Shown piece after piece: positions 54,667 through 63,306 of a stretch of 64,000 nt of DNA. Numbering within the stretch: position 1 is the first letter of the stretch; each line of letters opens with the position of its first letter. The position numbers were made by a program, and so were the translations under genes. The DNA is taken from positions 992,001-1,056,000 of the forward strand of contig NZ_JBHUNX010000001.1 of NCBI RefSeq assembly GCF_042685645.1, given 5' to 3'. The notes under the pieces are model-generated. The model searched no databases. It was given only the letters and a program-made list of their open reading frames with translations, and was not told where the DNA came from. This stretch comes from Salininema proteolyticum (GTDB taxonomy: Bacteria > Actinomycetota > Actinomycetes > Mycobacteriales > Micromonosporaceae).

Positions 54667-56169
54667 ATGACCGACACAGTGGGAAAGAGGATCCTCGTGG
54701 CCGGCACCGGCATCGCCGGAGCCGCCTCCGCGCGGGCCCTGCTCGCGGCGGGACGCGAGGTCACCGTCTACGACTCCAAACACTCGCCGGTGGCCGACAC
54801 GCTCGCCGACCACGGCGCGACCGTCCGCACCGGGGAATGGGACCCCGCCTGGCTGGACGACGCCGACCAGGTCGTCATCTCGCCGGGCTTCCCGCCCCAC
54901 CACCCGGTGGCGCTCGCCGCCGCCGACCGCGGCATCGAGGTCTACAGCGAACCCGAGCTCGCCTGGCGCCTGCGCCCCGCCGAGGCCGCGCCCTGGCTCG
55001 TCGTGACCGGCACCAACGGCAAGACGACCACCACCACCATGCTGTCGTCCATGCTGGAGGCCGCCGGAAAGCGGACCGCCCCGCTGGGCAACATCGGCCG
55101 CGCCCTGGTCACCGAGGCGGCGGGGGACTACGACGTCCTGGCCGTCGAACTCTCCAGCTACCAGCTGCACTGGTCGCGCCTGCTGGCCCCGCGCGCCGGG
55201 GCCGTCCTGAACCTGGCGGCCGACCACCTCGACTGGCACGGCGGCTTCGACGCCTACGCCGGAGCCAAGACCGCCGCATGGCGGGGCGACTACGCCGTGG
55301 TCAACCGCGACGACCCGCTGGTGTCGCAGCTCTACGGCGACAGGGAGGGCACCGCCGTCGGCTTCACGCTCGGCGCGCCCCGCGCCGGCGACTTCGGCGT
55401 CCTCGACGGCTACCTCGTCGACAATCGGACCGGCTCTCCGCGGCGCATCTGCGCGCTCCGGGAAGTCCGGCCCGCCGGCGCGCACAACGCCGCCAACGCG
55501 CTCGCCGCGGCGGCGCTGGCCTCGACGGTGGGCGTGGAGCCGCAGGACATGGGCAGGGGGCTGCGCTCTTACAGTCCCGAGCCGCACCGCAACGTCGTGA
55601 TCGCCGACCGCGACGGCGTCATGTGGGTCGACGACTCCAAGGGGACCAACCCGCACGCCACGGCCGCCGCGCTGGACGCCTACGAGTCCGTGGTGTGGAT
55701 CGCCGGCGGGCAGCTCAAGGGCGTCGACGTCACCGACCTGGTGAAGCGCTTCGGGCCGAAGATGAGGGCCGCGCTGCTCCTGGGCCAGGACCGGGCCAAG
55801 ATCGCCGAGGCCTTCGTGCGCCACGCGCCCGACGTCCCCGTCACCCTCTTCACCTCGACCGAGCAGAGCGTCATGCGCGAGATCGCCGAGGCGGCGCGCG
55901 CGGCCGCCCGCGAGGGAGACACCGTGCTCCTTTCTCCCGCTGCCGCCTCCTTCGACATGTTCAGCGGCTATGCTCAACGGGGAGAAGTATTCGCAGAATC
56001 GGTGCGCGGCGTACTCGTGTTAGCCCCGCGCCGGAGGAACGAGTGGAACCGGTGGCAGAGAGCAGAACAGCCGAGAAAAGCAAGACCGATACGCGCAGTG
56101 CACCGGCAGAGGCCGGGGCGCTGCGCTCTCTCCTCGCCAAGCCTCTGGCGTCGTACTACCTGCTGCTGA
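54667..56169 (+). CDS. murD: UDP-MurNAc-L-Ala:D-Glu ligase MurD, with tail overlapping ftsW
   Basis: A 500-residue Mur ligase. GTGIAGAASARAL opens the nucleotide-substrate domain; the ATP loop is VVTGTNGKTTTTTML; ELSSYQLHW, NLAADHLDWHG, DDSKGTNPHAT and LLSPAAASFDMFSGYAQRGE are diagnostic. Usual MurDs end a few residues after FAESVRG. Here the frame runs about 45 residues further (a basic tail ending SLWRRTTCC) through the ftsW start, giving a 127-bp overlap. The tail is probably a consequence of a missing stop rather than a domain. Confidence 0.94.
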   Translation: MTDTVGKRILVAGTGIAGAASARALLAAGREVTVYDSKHSPVADTLADHGATVRTGEWDPAWLDDADQVVISPGFPPHHPVALAAADRGIEVYSEPELAWRLRPAEAAPWLVVTGTNGKTTTTTMLSSMLEAAGKRTAPLGNIGRALVTEAAGDYDVLAVELSSYQLHWSRLLAPRAGAVLNLAADHLDWHGGFDAYAGAKTAAWRGDYAVVNRDDPLVSQLYGDREGTAVGFTLGAPRAGDFGVLDGYLVDNRTGSPRRICALREVRPAGAHNAANALAAAALASTVGVEPQDMGRGLRSYSPEPHRNVVIADRDGVMWVDDSKGTNPHATAAALDAYESVVWIAGGQLKGVDVTDLVKRFGPKMRAALLLGQDRAKIAEAFVRHAPDVPVTLFTSTEQSVMREIAEAARAAAREGDTVLLSPAAASFDMFSGYAQRGEVFAESVRGVLVLAPRRRNEWNRWQRAEQPRKARPIRAVHRQRPGRCALSSPSLWRRTTCC

Positions 56170-57311
56170 CCTCGGCGGCGCTCCTCCTCTCGATCGGCCT
56201 GGCGATGGTCTTCTCCTCGACCATGGTCAGGGCCTACGCCGAGTACGGCAACCCCTACACCGCCATCGCCCTCCAGGCGACCTGGGCGCTGATCGGCCTG
56301 GTGGCCTTCTGGATCGCCCAGCGCCTCCCCGCCTCCACGTACCGCTCGCTGGGACGGCCCCTGCTGGTCCTCTCGCTCCTGCTCGGCCTCTTCCTGTTCT
56401 TCTTCCCCGACATCCAGGGCGGGGCCTTCGGAACCGACGATCTGTGGATCCATATCGGACCGGTGCAGTTCCAGCCGGCGGAGATCGCCAAGTTCGCGCT
56501 CCTCCTGTGGGCCTCCGACGCCCTCGTCCGCCTCGACGACAGGATCGTCTCCTGGAAGGAGCTGGCGATGCCGCTGTTCCCGGTGGCCGCGTTCCTCATG
56601 CTCGCCGTCGGCATCAAGGACCTGGGCACCATGCTCATCATGGTCTCGATCTTCGCCGGCCTGCTGTGGGCCTCGGGCGTCCCCGCCCGGTTCCTGGGTA
56701 TCCTGGCCGCGGTCGGCATCGCCGCCGTCGCCGTCCTGGTGAGCCTCCAGGGACACCGCACCGAGCGCTTCCAGTCCTTCGTGGACCCGGAGAAGTACTC
56801 CGACACCATTGGCTACCAGGCCATCCAGGGCTACTACGCGATCGCCGACGGGGGGTGGCTGGGCGTCGGGCTGGGGGAGAGCCGGCAGAAGTGGAACTGG
56901 CTCCCCAACGGCCACAACGACTTCATCCTCGCCCTCATCGCCGAGGAGCTGGGCGTGGTGGGCTGCCTGGTGATCCTCGGGCTCTTCGGCGTCTTCCTCT
57001 ACACCGGCTTCCGCATAGCCCGCCGCAGCGAGAACCGCTTCCGCTCCCTGGTCGCCTCCGGCGTCACCATCTGGATCGCCGCCCAGGCCTTCATCAACAT
57101 CGGCGGCGTGATCGGCCTCATCCCCATGACGGGGGTGCCGCTGCCGTTCATCTCCGACGGAGGGACCGCGCTGGTCGTGATCCTGGCGGCCGTCGGCATG
57201 CTCGCCGGTTTCGCGCGGGCCGAGCCCGACGCGGCCCGCGTCCTGCACGCCCGCAATCCGTCCCGCTGGTCGCGACTCCTCTGGGCACCCCTGCCGCCTT
57301 TGGGCAAGTGA
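56043..57311 (+). CDS. ftsW: Lipid II polymerase/division protein FtsW
   Basis: A 422-residue SEDS-family membrane protein. GTG 56043 follows CGGAGGAACGA. After a 40-residue cytoplasmic N-terminus, ten helices follow with family motifs: GPVQFQPAEIAKFALLLW, KDLGTMLIM, YQAIQGYYAIADGGWLGVGLGESRQKW, NDFILALIAEELGVVG and TGVPLPFISDGGTALVV. The catalytic-type Asp is in the large loop. It normally pairs with FtsI, whose gene is absent from this cluster. Its first 127 bp are also read as the murD tail in another frame. Confidence 0.95.
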   Translation: MEPVAESRTAEKSKTDTRSAPAEAGALRSLLAKPLASYYLLLTSAALLLSIGLAMVFSSTMVRAYAEYGNPYTAIALQATWALIGLVAFWIAQRLPASTYRSLGRPLLVLSLLLGLFLFFFPDIQGGAFGTDDLWIHIGPVQFQPAEIAKFALLLWASDALVRLDDRIVSWKELAMPLFPVAAFLMLAVGIKDLGTMLIMVSIFAGLLWASGVPARFLGILAAVGIAAVAVLVSLQGHRTERFQSFVDPEKYSDTIGYQAIQGYYAIADGGWLGVGLGESRQKWNWLPNGHNDFILALIAEELGVVGCLVILGLFGVFLYTGFRIARRSENRFRSLVASGVTIWIAAQAFINIGGVIGLIPMTGVPLPFISDGGTALVVILAAVGMLAGFARAEPDAARVLHARNPSRWSRLLWAPLPPLGK

Positions 57312-57538
57312 CCGCTCACGCACCTGGACCCGCCTGAGCTCCCTTCCATCATGGGAACCCGGGCGAGAACGAACGGAAAAGGGACGGCGGAGGCGGGGAT
57401 CGGGCGACAGAGGCCGTCCATGCGGTGGTAACCGCGCGAACACCTGCTATTCCGGGTCACAGGCACCGCGCCGCACCGCTTAATATAAGGCCCCGGAGGC
57501 TAAAGTAGAGACGCGTTGGAAAGTGAGAGACAGACACC

Positions 57539-58648
57539 GTGACCGAACTGAACTCCGTGGTCCTGGCCGGAGGCGGCACCGGCGGACACATCTACCCGCT
57601 CTTGGCCTTCGCCGACTGCCTGCGGCGCCACGACCCGAACATCCGCATCACCTGCCTCGGCACCGAGAAGGGCCTCGAAGGCGACCTCATCCCCGCGGCC
57701 GGCTACGACCTGCGGATGATCCCCGCCCACCAGCTGCCCCGCAGCGTCAACAAGGACCTCCTGCTCACCGCGCCGCGCATGCTCAAGGCGATGAAGGCCA
57801 CCCGCCGCATCCTCGACGAGGTGCGGGCCGACGCGGTGGTCGGCTTCGGCGGCTATGTGTCCGTCCCCGCCTACCTCGCCGCCTGGCGCCGCAAGACCCC
57901 CGGCGTCATCTTCGAGTTCAACGACCCGCCGGGGATGGCCAACAAGCTCGGTCTGAAGGTCATCGACAACCTGGCGCTGGGCTTCCCCCACCTGCCGCAG
58001 GTCGACCCGATCCTGGCCGACGGCACCGTCACCGGCGTGCCGCTGCGCCCGGCGATCTCCCAGCTGGACCGCGACGCCATGCGCGCCCGCGCCCGCGAGC
58101 ACTTCGGCCTCGACCCGAACGCCACCACCGTCTTCGTCTACGGCGGCAGCCAGGGCGCCCTCTCCATCAACAAGGCCCTCACCGGCGGGGCCCCCGCCCT
58201 GGCGGCCAACGGCATCCAGGTGCTCCACATCATCGGGGCCCGCCGCGACGAGCCGATCGACGTGCCGGCGAACCTGCCCATGCCCTACGTGACGCTGCCC
58301 TACCTCAAGGAGATGGAGCTGGGCTACGCCGCCGCCGACCTGGTGGTCGGCCGCGGCGGGTCGATGACGGTGGCCGAGGTCACCGCTCTCGGCCTGCCGA
58401 CGGTGTTCGTGCCCATGCCCTGGGGGAACAAGGAGCAGTACCGCACGGCCGGGCCGGTCGTGGCCGCCGGAGGAGCGGTGTTCTGCGACGACGAGAAGCT
58501 CACCCCCAACTGGGTGGCCGAAGAGCTCGTCCCGTTGCTCATCGACCGGGCTAAAATGCAGCAGATGGCCCAGGCGTCCGCCGGATTCGGGCGCCGCGAC
58601 GGCGACGAGGCGCTGCGCCGATTCACACTGAAAGCGATCAACGAATAG
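57539..58648 (+). CDS. murG: UDP-GlcNAc:lipid I transferase MurG
   Basis: A 369-residue GT28-family enzyme making lipid II. The N-domain loop is AGGGTGGHIYPLLA. VVGFGGYVSVPAYLAA and the C-domain GGSQGALSINKAL and GRGGSMTVAEVTALGLPTVFVPMPW are present. The region normally HExN (acceptor side) reads FEFNDPPGMANKLG, so the His is replaced by Phe, an unusual variant. GTG 57539 follows a GAGAGACAG site. A 227-bp gap with AT-rich sequence separates it from ftsW, so a second promoter is possible. Confidence 0.93.
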   Translation: MTELNSVVLAGGGTGGHIYPLLAFADCLRRHDPNIRITCLGTEKGLEGDLIPAAGYDLRMIPAHQLPRSVNKDLLLTAPRMLKAMKATRRILDEVRADAVVGFGGYVSVPAYLAAWRRKTPGVIFEFNDPPGMANKLGLKVIDNLALGFPHLPQVDPILADGTVTGVPLRPAISQLDRDAMRARAREHFGLDPNATTVFVYGGSQGALSINKALTGGAPALAANGIQVLHIIGARRDEPIDVPANLPMPYVTLPYLKEMELGYAAADLVVGRGGSMTVAEVTALGLPTVFVPMPWGNKEQYRTAGPVVAAGGAVFCDDEKLTPNWVAEELVPLLIDRAKMQQMAQASAGFGRRDGDEALRRFTLKAINE

Positions 58649-58650
58649 CC

Positions 58651-60063
58651 ATGGCAGAGAACCCGGACAAGCCCACCTCGCCCATCGACGAGGGGATCAC
58701 CGCCGAGGACCTGGGAAACGTCTACCTCATCGGGGTCGGCGGCGTGGGCATGAACGGCCTCACCCGGCTGTACGCCACGCGCGGCATCCCCACCTCCGGC
58801 GCGGAGCTGGCCGACTGGCCGAACCTGCCCGAGCTGGAGCGCCAGGGCGTGCGCCTGCACCGGTCGCACAGCGTGGACAACCTCGACGGCGTCGACACGG
58901 TCGTCCGCTCCACCGCCATCAACGACGAGCACATGGAGATCAAGGAGGCCCGCGAGCGCGGCCTGCGCGTCTACCACCGCTCCGAGGCGCTGGCCGCGGC
59001 GATGACCGGGCTCAAGTCCGTCGTCGTGACCGGTACCCACGGCAAGACCACGACCACGGCCATCGTCACACAGATGCTCGCCTCGGCCGGACTCGACCCG
59101 TCGTACGTCAACGGCGGCGAGATCATCGACGCCCACACCGGGGCCCACGGCAAGGGGGAGCACTTCGTCGCCGAGGCCGACGAGTCCGACCGGTCGTTCC
59201 TGCGCTACCGGCCCCACGTCGGGATCATCACGAACATCGACGCCGACCACCTGAACGTCTACGGCACCATGTCGGCCCTCACGGCGGCCTTCGACCAGTT
59301 CGCCCTCAACACCGACCCCGAGGGCGCCGTCGTCGCCTGCGCGGACGACGAGGGCACCATGGCGCTGGCGCGGCGGGCCAGGGACCGGGGCCGCACGGTC
59401 ATCACCTACGGGTGCAGCGAGGAGGCCGACGTCCGCCTCCACGACGTCCGCTCCTCGGTCGAGGGCGTCACCTACCGCGTCTCCCGCGATGGCGAGGAGC
59501 TGGGCGAGGTCACCCTTCCCATGCCCGGGCGCCATATCGCGCTCAACTCCGGGGCCGCCGTGGCCGCCGGGCTGTTCCTGGGGCTCGACTTCGACGCGAT
59601 AGCCCGGGGCATCAAGTCCTTCACCGGGGTGCGCCGCCGTTTCGAGAAGCGCGGCACCAAGAACGGCGCCCACGTCTACGACGAGTACGCCTACCACCCG
59701 ACGGCGATGCGCGAGGCGATCACCACGCTCAAGGAGGTCGCCGCGCCGGGGCGGCTCATCGTCGTCTTCCTGCCCTACCGGGTCTACCGGACGGTCGAGT
59801 TCCGCGGCGAGATCGCCGGGGCGCTGTCCGGGGCCGACGCCGTGGTGTGCATGGAGGTCTTCGGTCCGGGGGAGGAGATCCCCGAGGGCGCGGGGCGGTC
59901 GCTGCTGGACGCTGTCGACCTTCCCGACGAGGCCAAGGTCTTCGTCCCCGAGTGGGACGACGTGCCGGCGGCGGCGCTGGAGCTGGCCGAGCCGGGGGAC
60001 CTCGTCGTCACGATGGGCGCCCCGCCGATCTCGATGATGCCCGAGCGCATTCTCGAGGCCTGA
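58651..60063 (+). CDS. murC: UDP-MurNAc:L-alanine ligase MurC (divergent)
   Basis: A 470-residue ligase starting 2 bp after murG. LIGVGGVGMNGLTRL is the Rossmann-type start and VVTGTHGKTTTTAIV the P-loop; NIDADHLNVYG and GRHIALNSGAA are typical. Two conserved stretches differ from ordinary MurC: DDYGHHPTE reads DEYAYHPTA, and FQPHxxxRT reads FLPYRVYRT. Thus two histidines near the ATP/substrate cleft are tyrosine. The enzyme is full length, so this may be a lineage-specific variant. Confidence 0.9.
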   Translation: MAENPDKPTSPIDEGITAEDLGNVYLIGVGGVGMNGLTRLYATRGIPTSGAELADWPNLPELERQGVRLHRSHSVDNLDGVDTVVRSTAINDEHMEIKEARERGLRVYHRSEALAAAMTGLKSVVVTGTHGKTTTTAIVTQMLASAGLDPSYVNGGEIIDAHTGAHGKGEHFVAEADESDRSFLRYRPHVGIITNIDADHLNVYGTMSALTAAFDQFALNTDPEGAVVACADDEGTMALARRARDRGRTVITYGCSEEADVRLHDVRSSVEGVTYRVSRDGEELGEVTLPMPGRHIALNSGAAVAAGLFLGLDFDAIARGIKSFTGVRRRFEKRGTKNGAHVYDEYAYHPTAMREAITTLKEVAAPGRLIVVFLPYRVYRTVEFRGEIAGALSGADAVVCMEVFGPGEEIPEGAGRSLLDAVDLPDEAKVFVPEWDDVPAAALELAEPGDLVVTMGAPPISMMPERILEA

Positions 60064-60124
60064 GTCCCCGTGTGTTTCAACGGCGGGCTCCTGGCGCGCC
60101 GGATCGACCGCTAAGGTGGTTACC

Positions 60125-60886
60125 ATGTTCGACTTCGCAGGCGATAGCGCCGGCAACCGCGCGGCGGTGGTCTGGTCCGTCCTCTCTCGGGAGATCGACC
60201 GCTACCGGGAGGACACCGGCCGCCCCGCCTTGTCCATCGTGGACGTAGGCGGCGGGTCGGGGGCCTTCGCCGTCCCGCTGGCGCAGCTGGGGCACACCGT
60301 CACCGTCGTCGACCCCTCGGCCAACGCCCTGGCCTCGCTGGCGCAGCGCGTCGAGGAGTGCGAGGTCGACGGGAAGGTCACCGCGCTGCAGGGCGACATC
60401 GACGAGCTGCCCACGCTGGTCGCGGACGGCACCGCGGACATGGTGCTGTGCCACAACGTCCTCGAGTCGGTGGAGGAGCCGGAGGACGCGCTGCGGGCGC
60501 TGTCCGACGTCTCGCTGCCGGGCGGGTCGGTCTCGCTGCTGGTGGCCAATCGCGCCGCCGCCGTCCTGGCGAAGTCCCTCGGCGGGCACTTCAACGACGC
60601 GCTGGAGATCCTGGGGACCCCCGACGGAGTCTCGGGGCCGGGCGACACCGTCCGCCACCGTTTCGAGACGGCGACGCTGACCGCGCTGGTGGGGTCGGCC
60701 GGACTGGCGACCGAGCAGGTCCACGGCGTGGGCGTGGTCGACGAGTACCTGCCGACCGCGGTGGGCGGGGGAGACAGGGACTCGGCCGGGGACCTGTACC
60801 GCCTGGAGCGCGCCATCGCCGCCCGGGTTCCGTTCCGGGACATAGCCTCCCGCCTGCATCTGCTGGCGCGAAAGCGCAAGGTCTGA
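60125..60886 (+). CDS. SAM-dependent methyltransferase (class I)
   Basis: A 253-residue methyltransferase. Motif I is VDVGGGSGAFAVPLAQLG, the acidic loop VVDPSANALASLA, motif post-II GDIDEL, and motif IV MVLCHNVLESVEEPEDAL. ATG 60125 is preferred after AAGGTGG (GTG 60116 adds three residues). In other actinobacteria a similar methyltransferase lies upstream of mraZ; here it follows murC by 61 bp. Its substrate is unknown. Confidence 0.88.
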   Translation: MFDFAGDSAGNRAAVVWSVLSREIDRYREDTGRPALSIVDVGGGSGAFAVPLAQLGHTVTVVDPSANALASLAQRVEECEVDGKVTALQGDIDELPTLVADGTADMVLCHNVLESVEEPEDALRALSDVSLPGGSVSLLVANRAAAVLAKSLGGHFNDALEILGTPDGVSGPGDTVRHRFETATLTALVGSAGLATEQVHGVGVVDEYLPTAVGGGDRDSAGDLYRLERAIAARVPFRDIASRLHLLARKRKV

Positions 60887-60939
60887 GGCGCGGCCCTCCG
60901 TTCTGGACGCCGCCCGTCGCCGGGCTCTAACCTGGAGTC

Positions 60940-62088
60940 ATGACGCTCCCTGAGACGACGGCCTCCTACGGCCTCGGTTCCCTGTCCGACGTGATGCCCT
61001 CCGCCATGGCCCTGCTGGGAGCGGAGGGCGAGCGCGACGTGCTCTCCCTGGCCGACCAGGTGGGCGAGGTGGAGAAGGTCGTCGTGTTCCTGCTAGACGG
61101 CTTCGGCGCCCTCCTGTGGTCCCGCGCCGGGGCGGCCCACCGGACCTTCGGCGAGGCCGCCGCCGGCCGCCTCGGCACGTGGCGCACGATCACCGCGACC
61201 TCCCCGTCTTCGACGCCGATCTCCCTGGCCTCGTTGTCGACCGGTCTGCCGCCGGGGCAGCACGGCATTCTCGGCTTCACGGGGTTCGACCCGGCGAGCG
61301 GCGACCCGTTCGCCTATATCCGCTGGGACGAGGGCCCTGATCCGCGCGAGTGGCAGCCGCGTCCGACGTGCGGGGAGCGGGCCGCGGCGGCCGGATTGAC
61401 CTACACGATCGTCTCCAACGGGGCCTACGCGCACACGCCGTTGACGGACGCCATCTACCGGGGCGCGGACTGGATCGAGGCGGCGACTCCCGAGGAGGTC
61501 GTCGCGGGGGTCCGCGCGGCGCTGGCCCGTCCCGGCCGGGGGATCGTGTTCGCCTACCTGCCCGAGGTGGACGGCGCGGGCCACCGTTTCGGGACCGGTT
61601 CCGAGCAGTGGCTGGAGGCGGTGGCCTATGTCGGTACGGCCGTGGACGGGCTGTGCGACGCGCTGCCCTCCGACGCGGCCCTGCTGGTCACCGCCGACCA
61701 CGGGATGGTGGACGTCGACGACCGGTTGCGGGTGGTGGAGCGTCCGGCGCTGCTGGACGGCGTTCAGGCCGTCTGCGGGGACGGCCGCGTCCGCTACGTC
61801 CACACGGTCGCGGGCGCGAATCCGGGCGACGTGGCGGCGGCCTGGCGGGCGGCGGTGGGGGACAGGGCGACCGTGCTCCTCCGCGACGAGGCGATCGCCA
61901 CCGGCTGGTTCGGGCCGGTCGCCTCCGAGAACCGCTCGCGCGTGGGCGACGTGGTGGTGGCGGCGCACGACCGCTTCGCGATCACCGGGGTGCCGAGCGA
62001 ACCGGACCGGGTCGACGACCTCATCGGGCACCATGGCGGGCTGACGGACCTGGAGATGGTGGTTCCGTTGTGGTCGTACCGCGGATGA
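60940..62088 (+). CDS. Alkaline phosphatase superfamily nucleotide pyrophosphatase/phosphodiesterase
   Basis: A 382-residue protein. The first metal Asp is in VVFLLDGFGALLW, the nucleophile Thr/Ser in SPSSTPISLASLSTGLPPGQHG, the second metal set in YLPEVDGAGHRFG, and the third in VTADHGMVDVDD. These fit the NPP-like branch that hydrolyses phosphodiester or pyrophosphate bonds. No signal peptide is seen, so it is cytoplasmic. It follows the methyltransferase by 53 bp, probably in one operon. Confidence 0.9.
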   Translation: MTLPETTASYGLGSLSDVMPSAMALLGAEGERDVLSLADQVGEVEKVVVFLLDGFGALLWSRAGAAHRTFGEAAAGRLGTWRTITATSPSSTPISLASLSTGLPPGQHGILGFTGFDPASGDPFAYIRWDEGPDPREWQPRPTCGERAAAAGLTYTIVSNGAYAHTPLTDAIYRGADWIEAATPEEVVAGVRAALARPGRGIVFAYLPEVDGAGHRFGTGSEQWLEAVAYVGTAVDGLCDALPSDAALLVTADHGMVDVDDRLRVVERPALLDGVQAVCGDGRVRYVHTVAGANPGDVAAAWRAAVGDRATVLLRDEAIATGWFGPVASENRSRVGDVVVAAHDRFAITGVPSEPDRVDDLIGHHGGLTDLEMVVPLWSYRG

Positions 62089-62099
62089 GATGTTCAGAG

Positions 62100-62158
62100 A
62101 TGTTGATTTATGTCGTTAAAAGTGAGAGACTGTCTTTTAATAATTCATAAATCAACAT
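62100..62158. repeat. AT-rich nested inverted repeat
   Basis: ATGTTGATTTATG (62100-62112) and CATAAATCAACAT (62146-62158) are perfect 13-bp arms. Nested inside are TTAAAAG (62116-62122) and CTTTTAA (62134-62140). At about 30 percent GC it stands out sharply against its surroundings. It lies between the phosphodiesterase stop and the GH43 start, and could be a regulatory hairpin, an operator pair or a terminator. Confidence 0.8.
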
Positions 62159-62229
62159 TTCCGAACGTTGCTTTTCGGCCTCCGAGAGGCGGCGGATCCG
62201 GAAGTGCCGAGCCCGAAGGAGCCACGCCC

Positions 62230-63306
62230 ATGGGTCTCAAACGGAGGACGACGATCATCGCAGCCGGTTCCCTGGCCGCTCTGGCCGCTGGAACAGCCCA
62301 CGCGGCGCCGGGGAACGGGAAAGGGGATCCGCCGCCCCACGCCGGCCGCCCCGGCCGCGGACCCCGGTCCCTCGCCAACCCGCTCGTCACCCAGCGCGCC
62401 GATCCGCACATAGTCGCACACGAGGACGGCTTCTACTACTTCACCGCCACCGTCCCCGAGTACGACCGGATCATCCTGCGCCGCAGCCGCACCATCTCCG
62501 GCCTCGCCGGGGCTCGCGAGACGGTCATCTGGAACAGGCACTCCGAAGGCGAGATGGGGGCCCACATCTGGGCCCCGGAGTTGCACTACGTCGACGGCGC
62601 CTGGTACATCCACTTCGCCGCCGGAGCCACCGACGACATCTGGCGCATCCGCATGTACGTGCTGCGCAACACGAACCCCAACCCCCTCGCGGGCACCTGG
62701 GAGGAGCTCGGCCAGATCGTCACCCCGTGGGACAGCTTCTCCCTCGACGCGACCACCTTCGAGCACAACGGGACCCGATACCTCTGCTGGGCCCAGCACC
62801 TGCCCGAACTGGACAACAACACCAGCCTCCTCCTGGCCCCCATGGACACTCCCTCCTCGATCGCGGACACCCCCATCGAGATCAGCCGTCCCGAACTGCC
62901 CTGGGAGACCGTGCGCTACCAGGTCAACGAGGGAGCCTACGCCGTCCACCGCAACGGCCGCCTCTTCCTGACCTACTCCGCATCGGGAACCGGAGCCGAG
63001 TACTGCATGGGCCTCCTCACGGCCGACGAGGACGCCGACCTGATGGACCCCGTCTCCTGGCACAAGGCACAGGAGCCGGTCTTCGCCACCTCGGACGCCA
63101 ACGGGGTCTACGGGCCCGGGCACTCGTGCTTCACCGTGGACGAGGAAGGGCACGACGTGCTCGTGTACCACGCCCGCCAGTACCGGGAGATCGACGGCGA
63201 CCCGCTCAACGACCCCAACCGCCACACGCGCGTCCAGCGCTTCGGGTGGAACCAGGACGGCACGCCGGACTTCGGCGAACCGGTGCCCGACGGGCCTCTC
63301 GGGTGA
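62230..63306 (+). CDS. Secreted glycoside hydrolase family 43-like enzyme
   Basis: A 358-residue exported five-bladed propeller enzyme from ATG 62230 (GAAGGAG). The signal is residues 4-28 (KRRTTIIAAGSLAALAAGTA), Tat-like. The mature enzyme begins with RADPHIVAHEDGFYYFTAT (catalytic base Asp), then GEMGAHIWAPELHYVDGAWYIHFAA, and NEGAYAVHRNGRLFLTYSASG, where the general acid Glu should lie. Such enzymes release arabinose or xylose from hemicellulose side chains. It has no carbohydrate-binding module. The AT-rich inverted repeat lies just upstream. Confidence 0.88.
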   Translation: MGLKRRTTIIAAGSLAALAAGTAHAAPGNGKGDPPPHAGRPGRGPRSLANPLVTQRADPHIVAHEDGFYYFTATVPEYDRIILRRSRTISGLAGARETVIWNRHSEGEMGAHIWAPELHYVDGAWYIHFAAGATDDIWRIRMYVLRNTNPNPLAGTWEELGQIVTPWDSFSLDATTFEHNGTRYLCWAQHLPELDNNTSLLLAPMDTPSSIADTPIEISRPELPWETVRYQVNEGAYAVHRNGRLFLTYSASGTGAEYCMGLLTADEDADLMDPVSWHKAQEPVFATSDANGVYGPGHSCFTVDEEGHDVLVYHARQYREIDGDPLNDPNRHTRVQRFGWNQDGTPDFGEPVPDGPLG

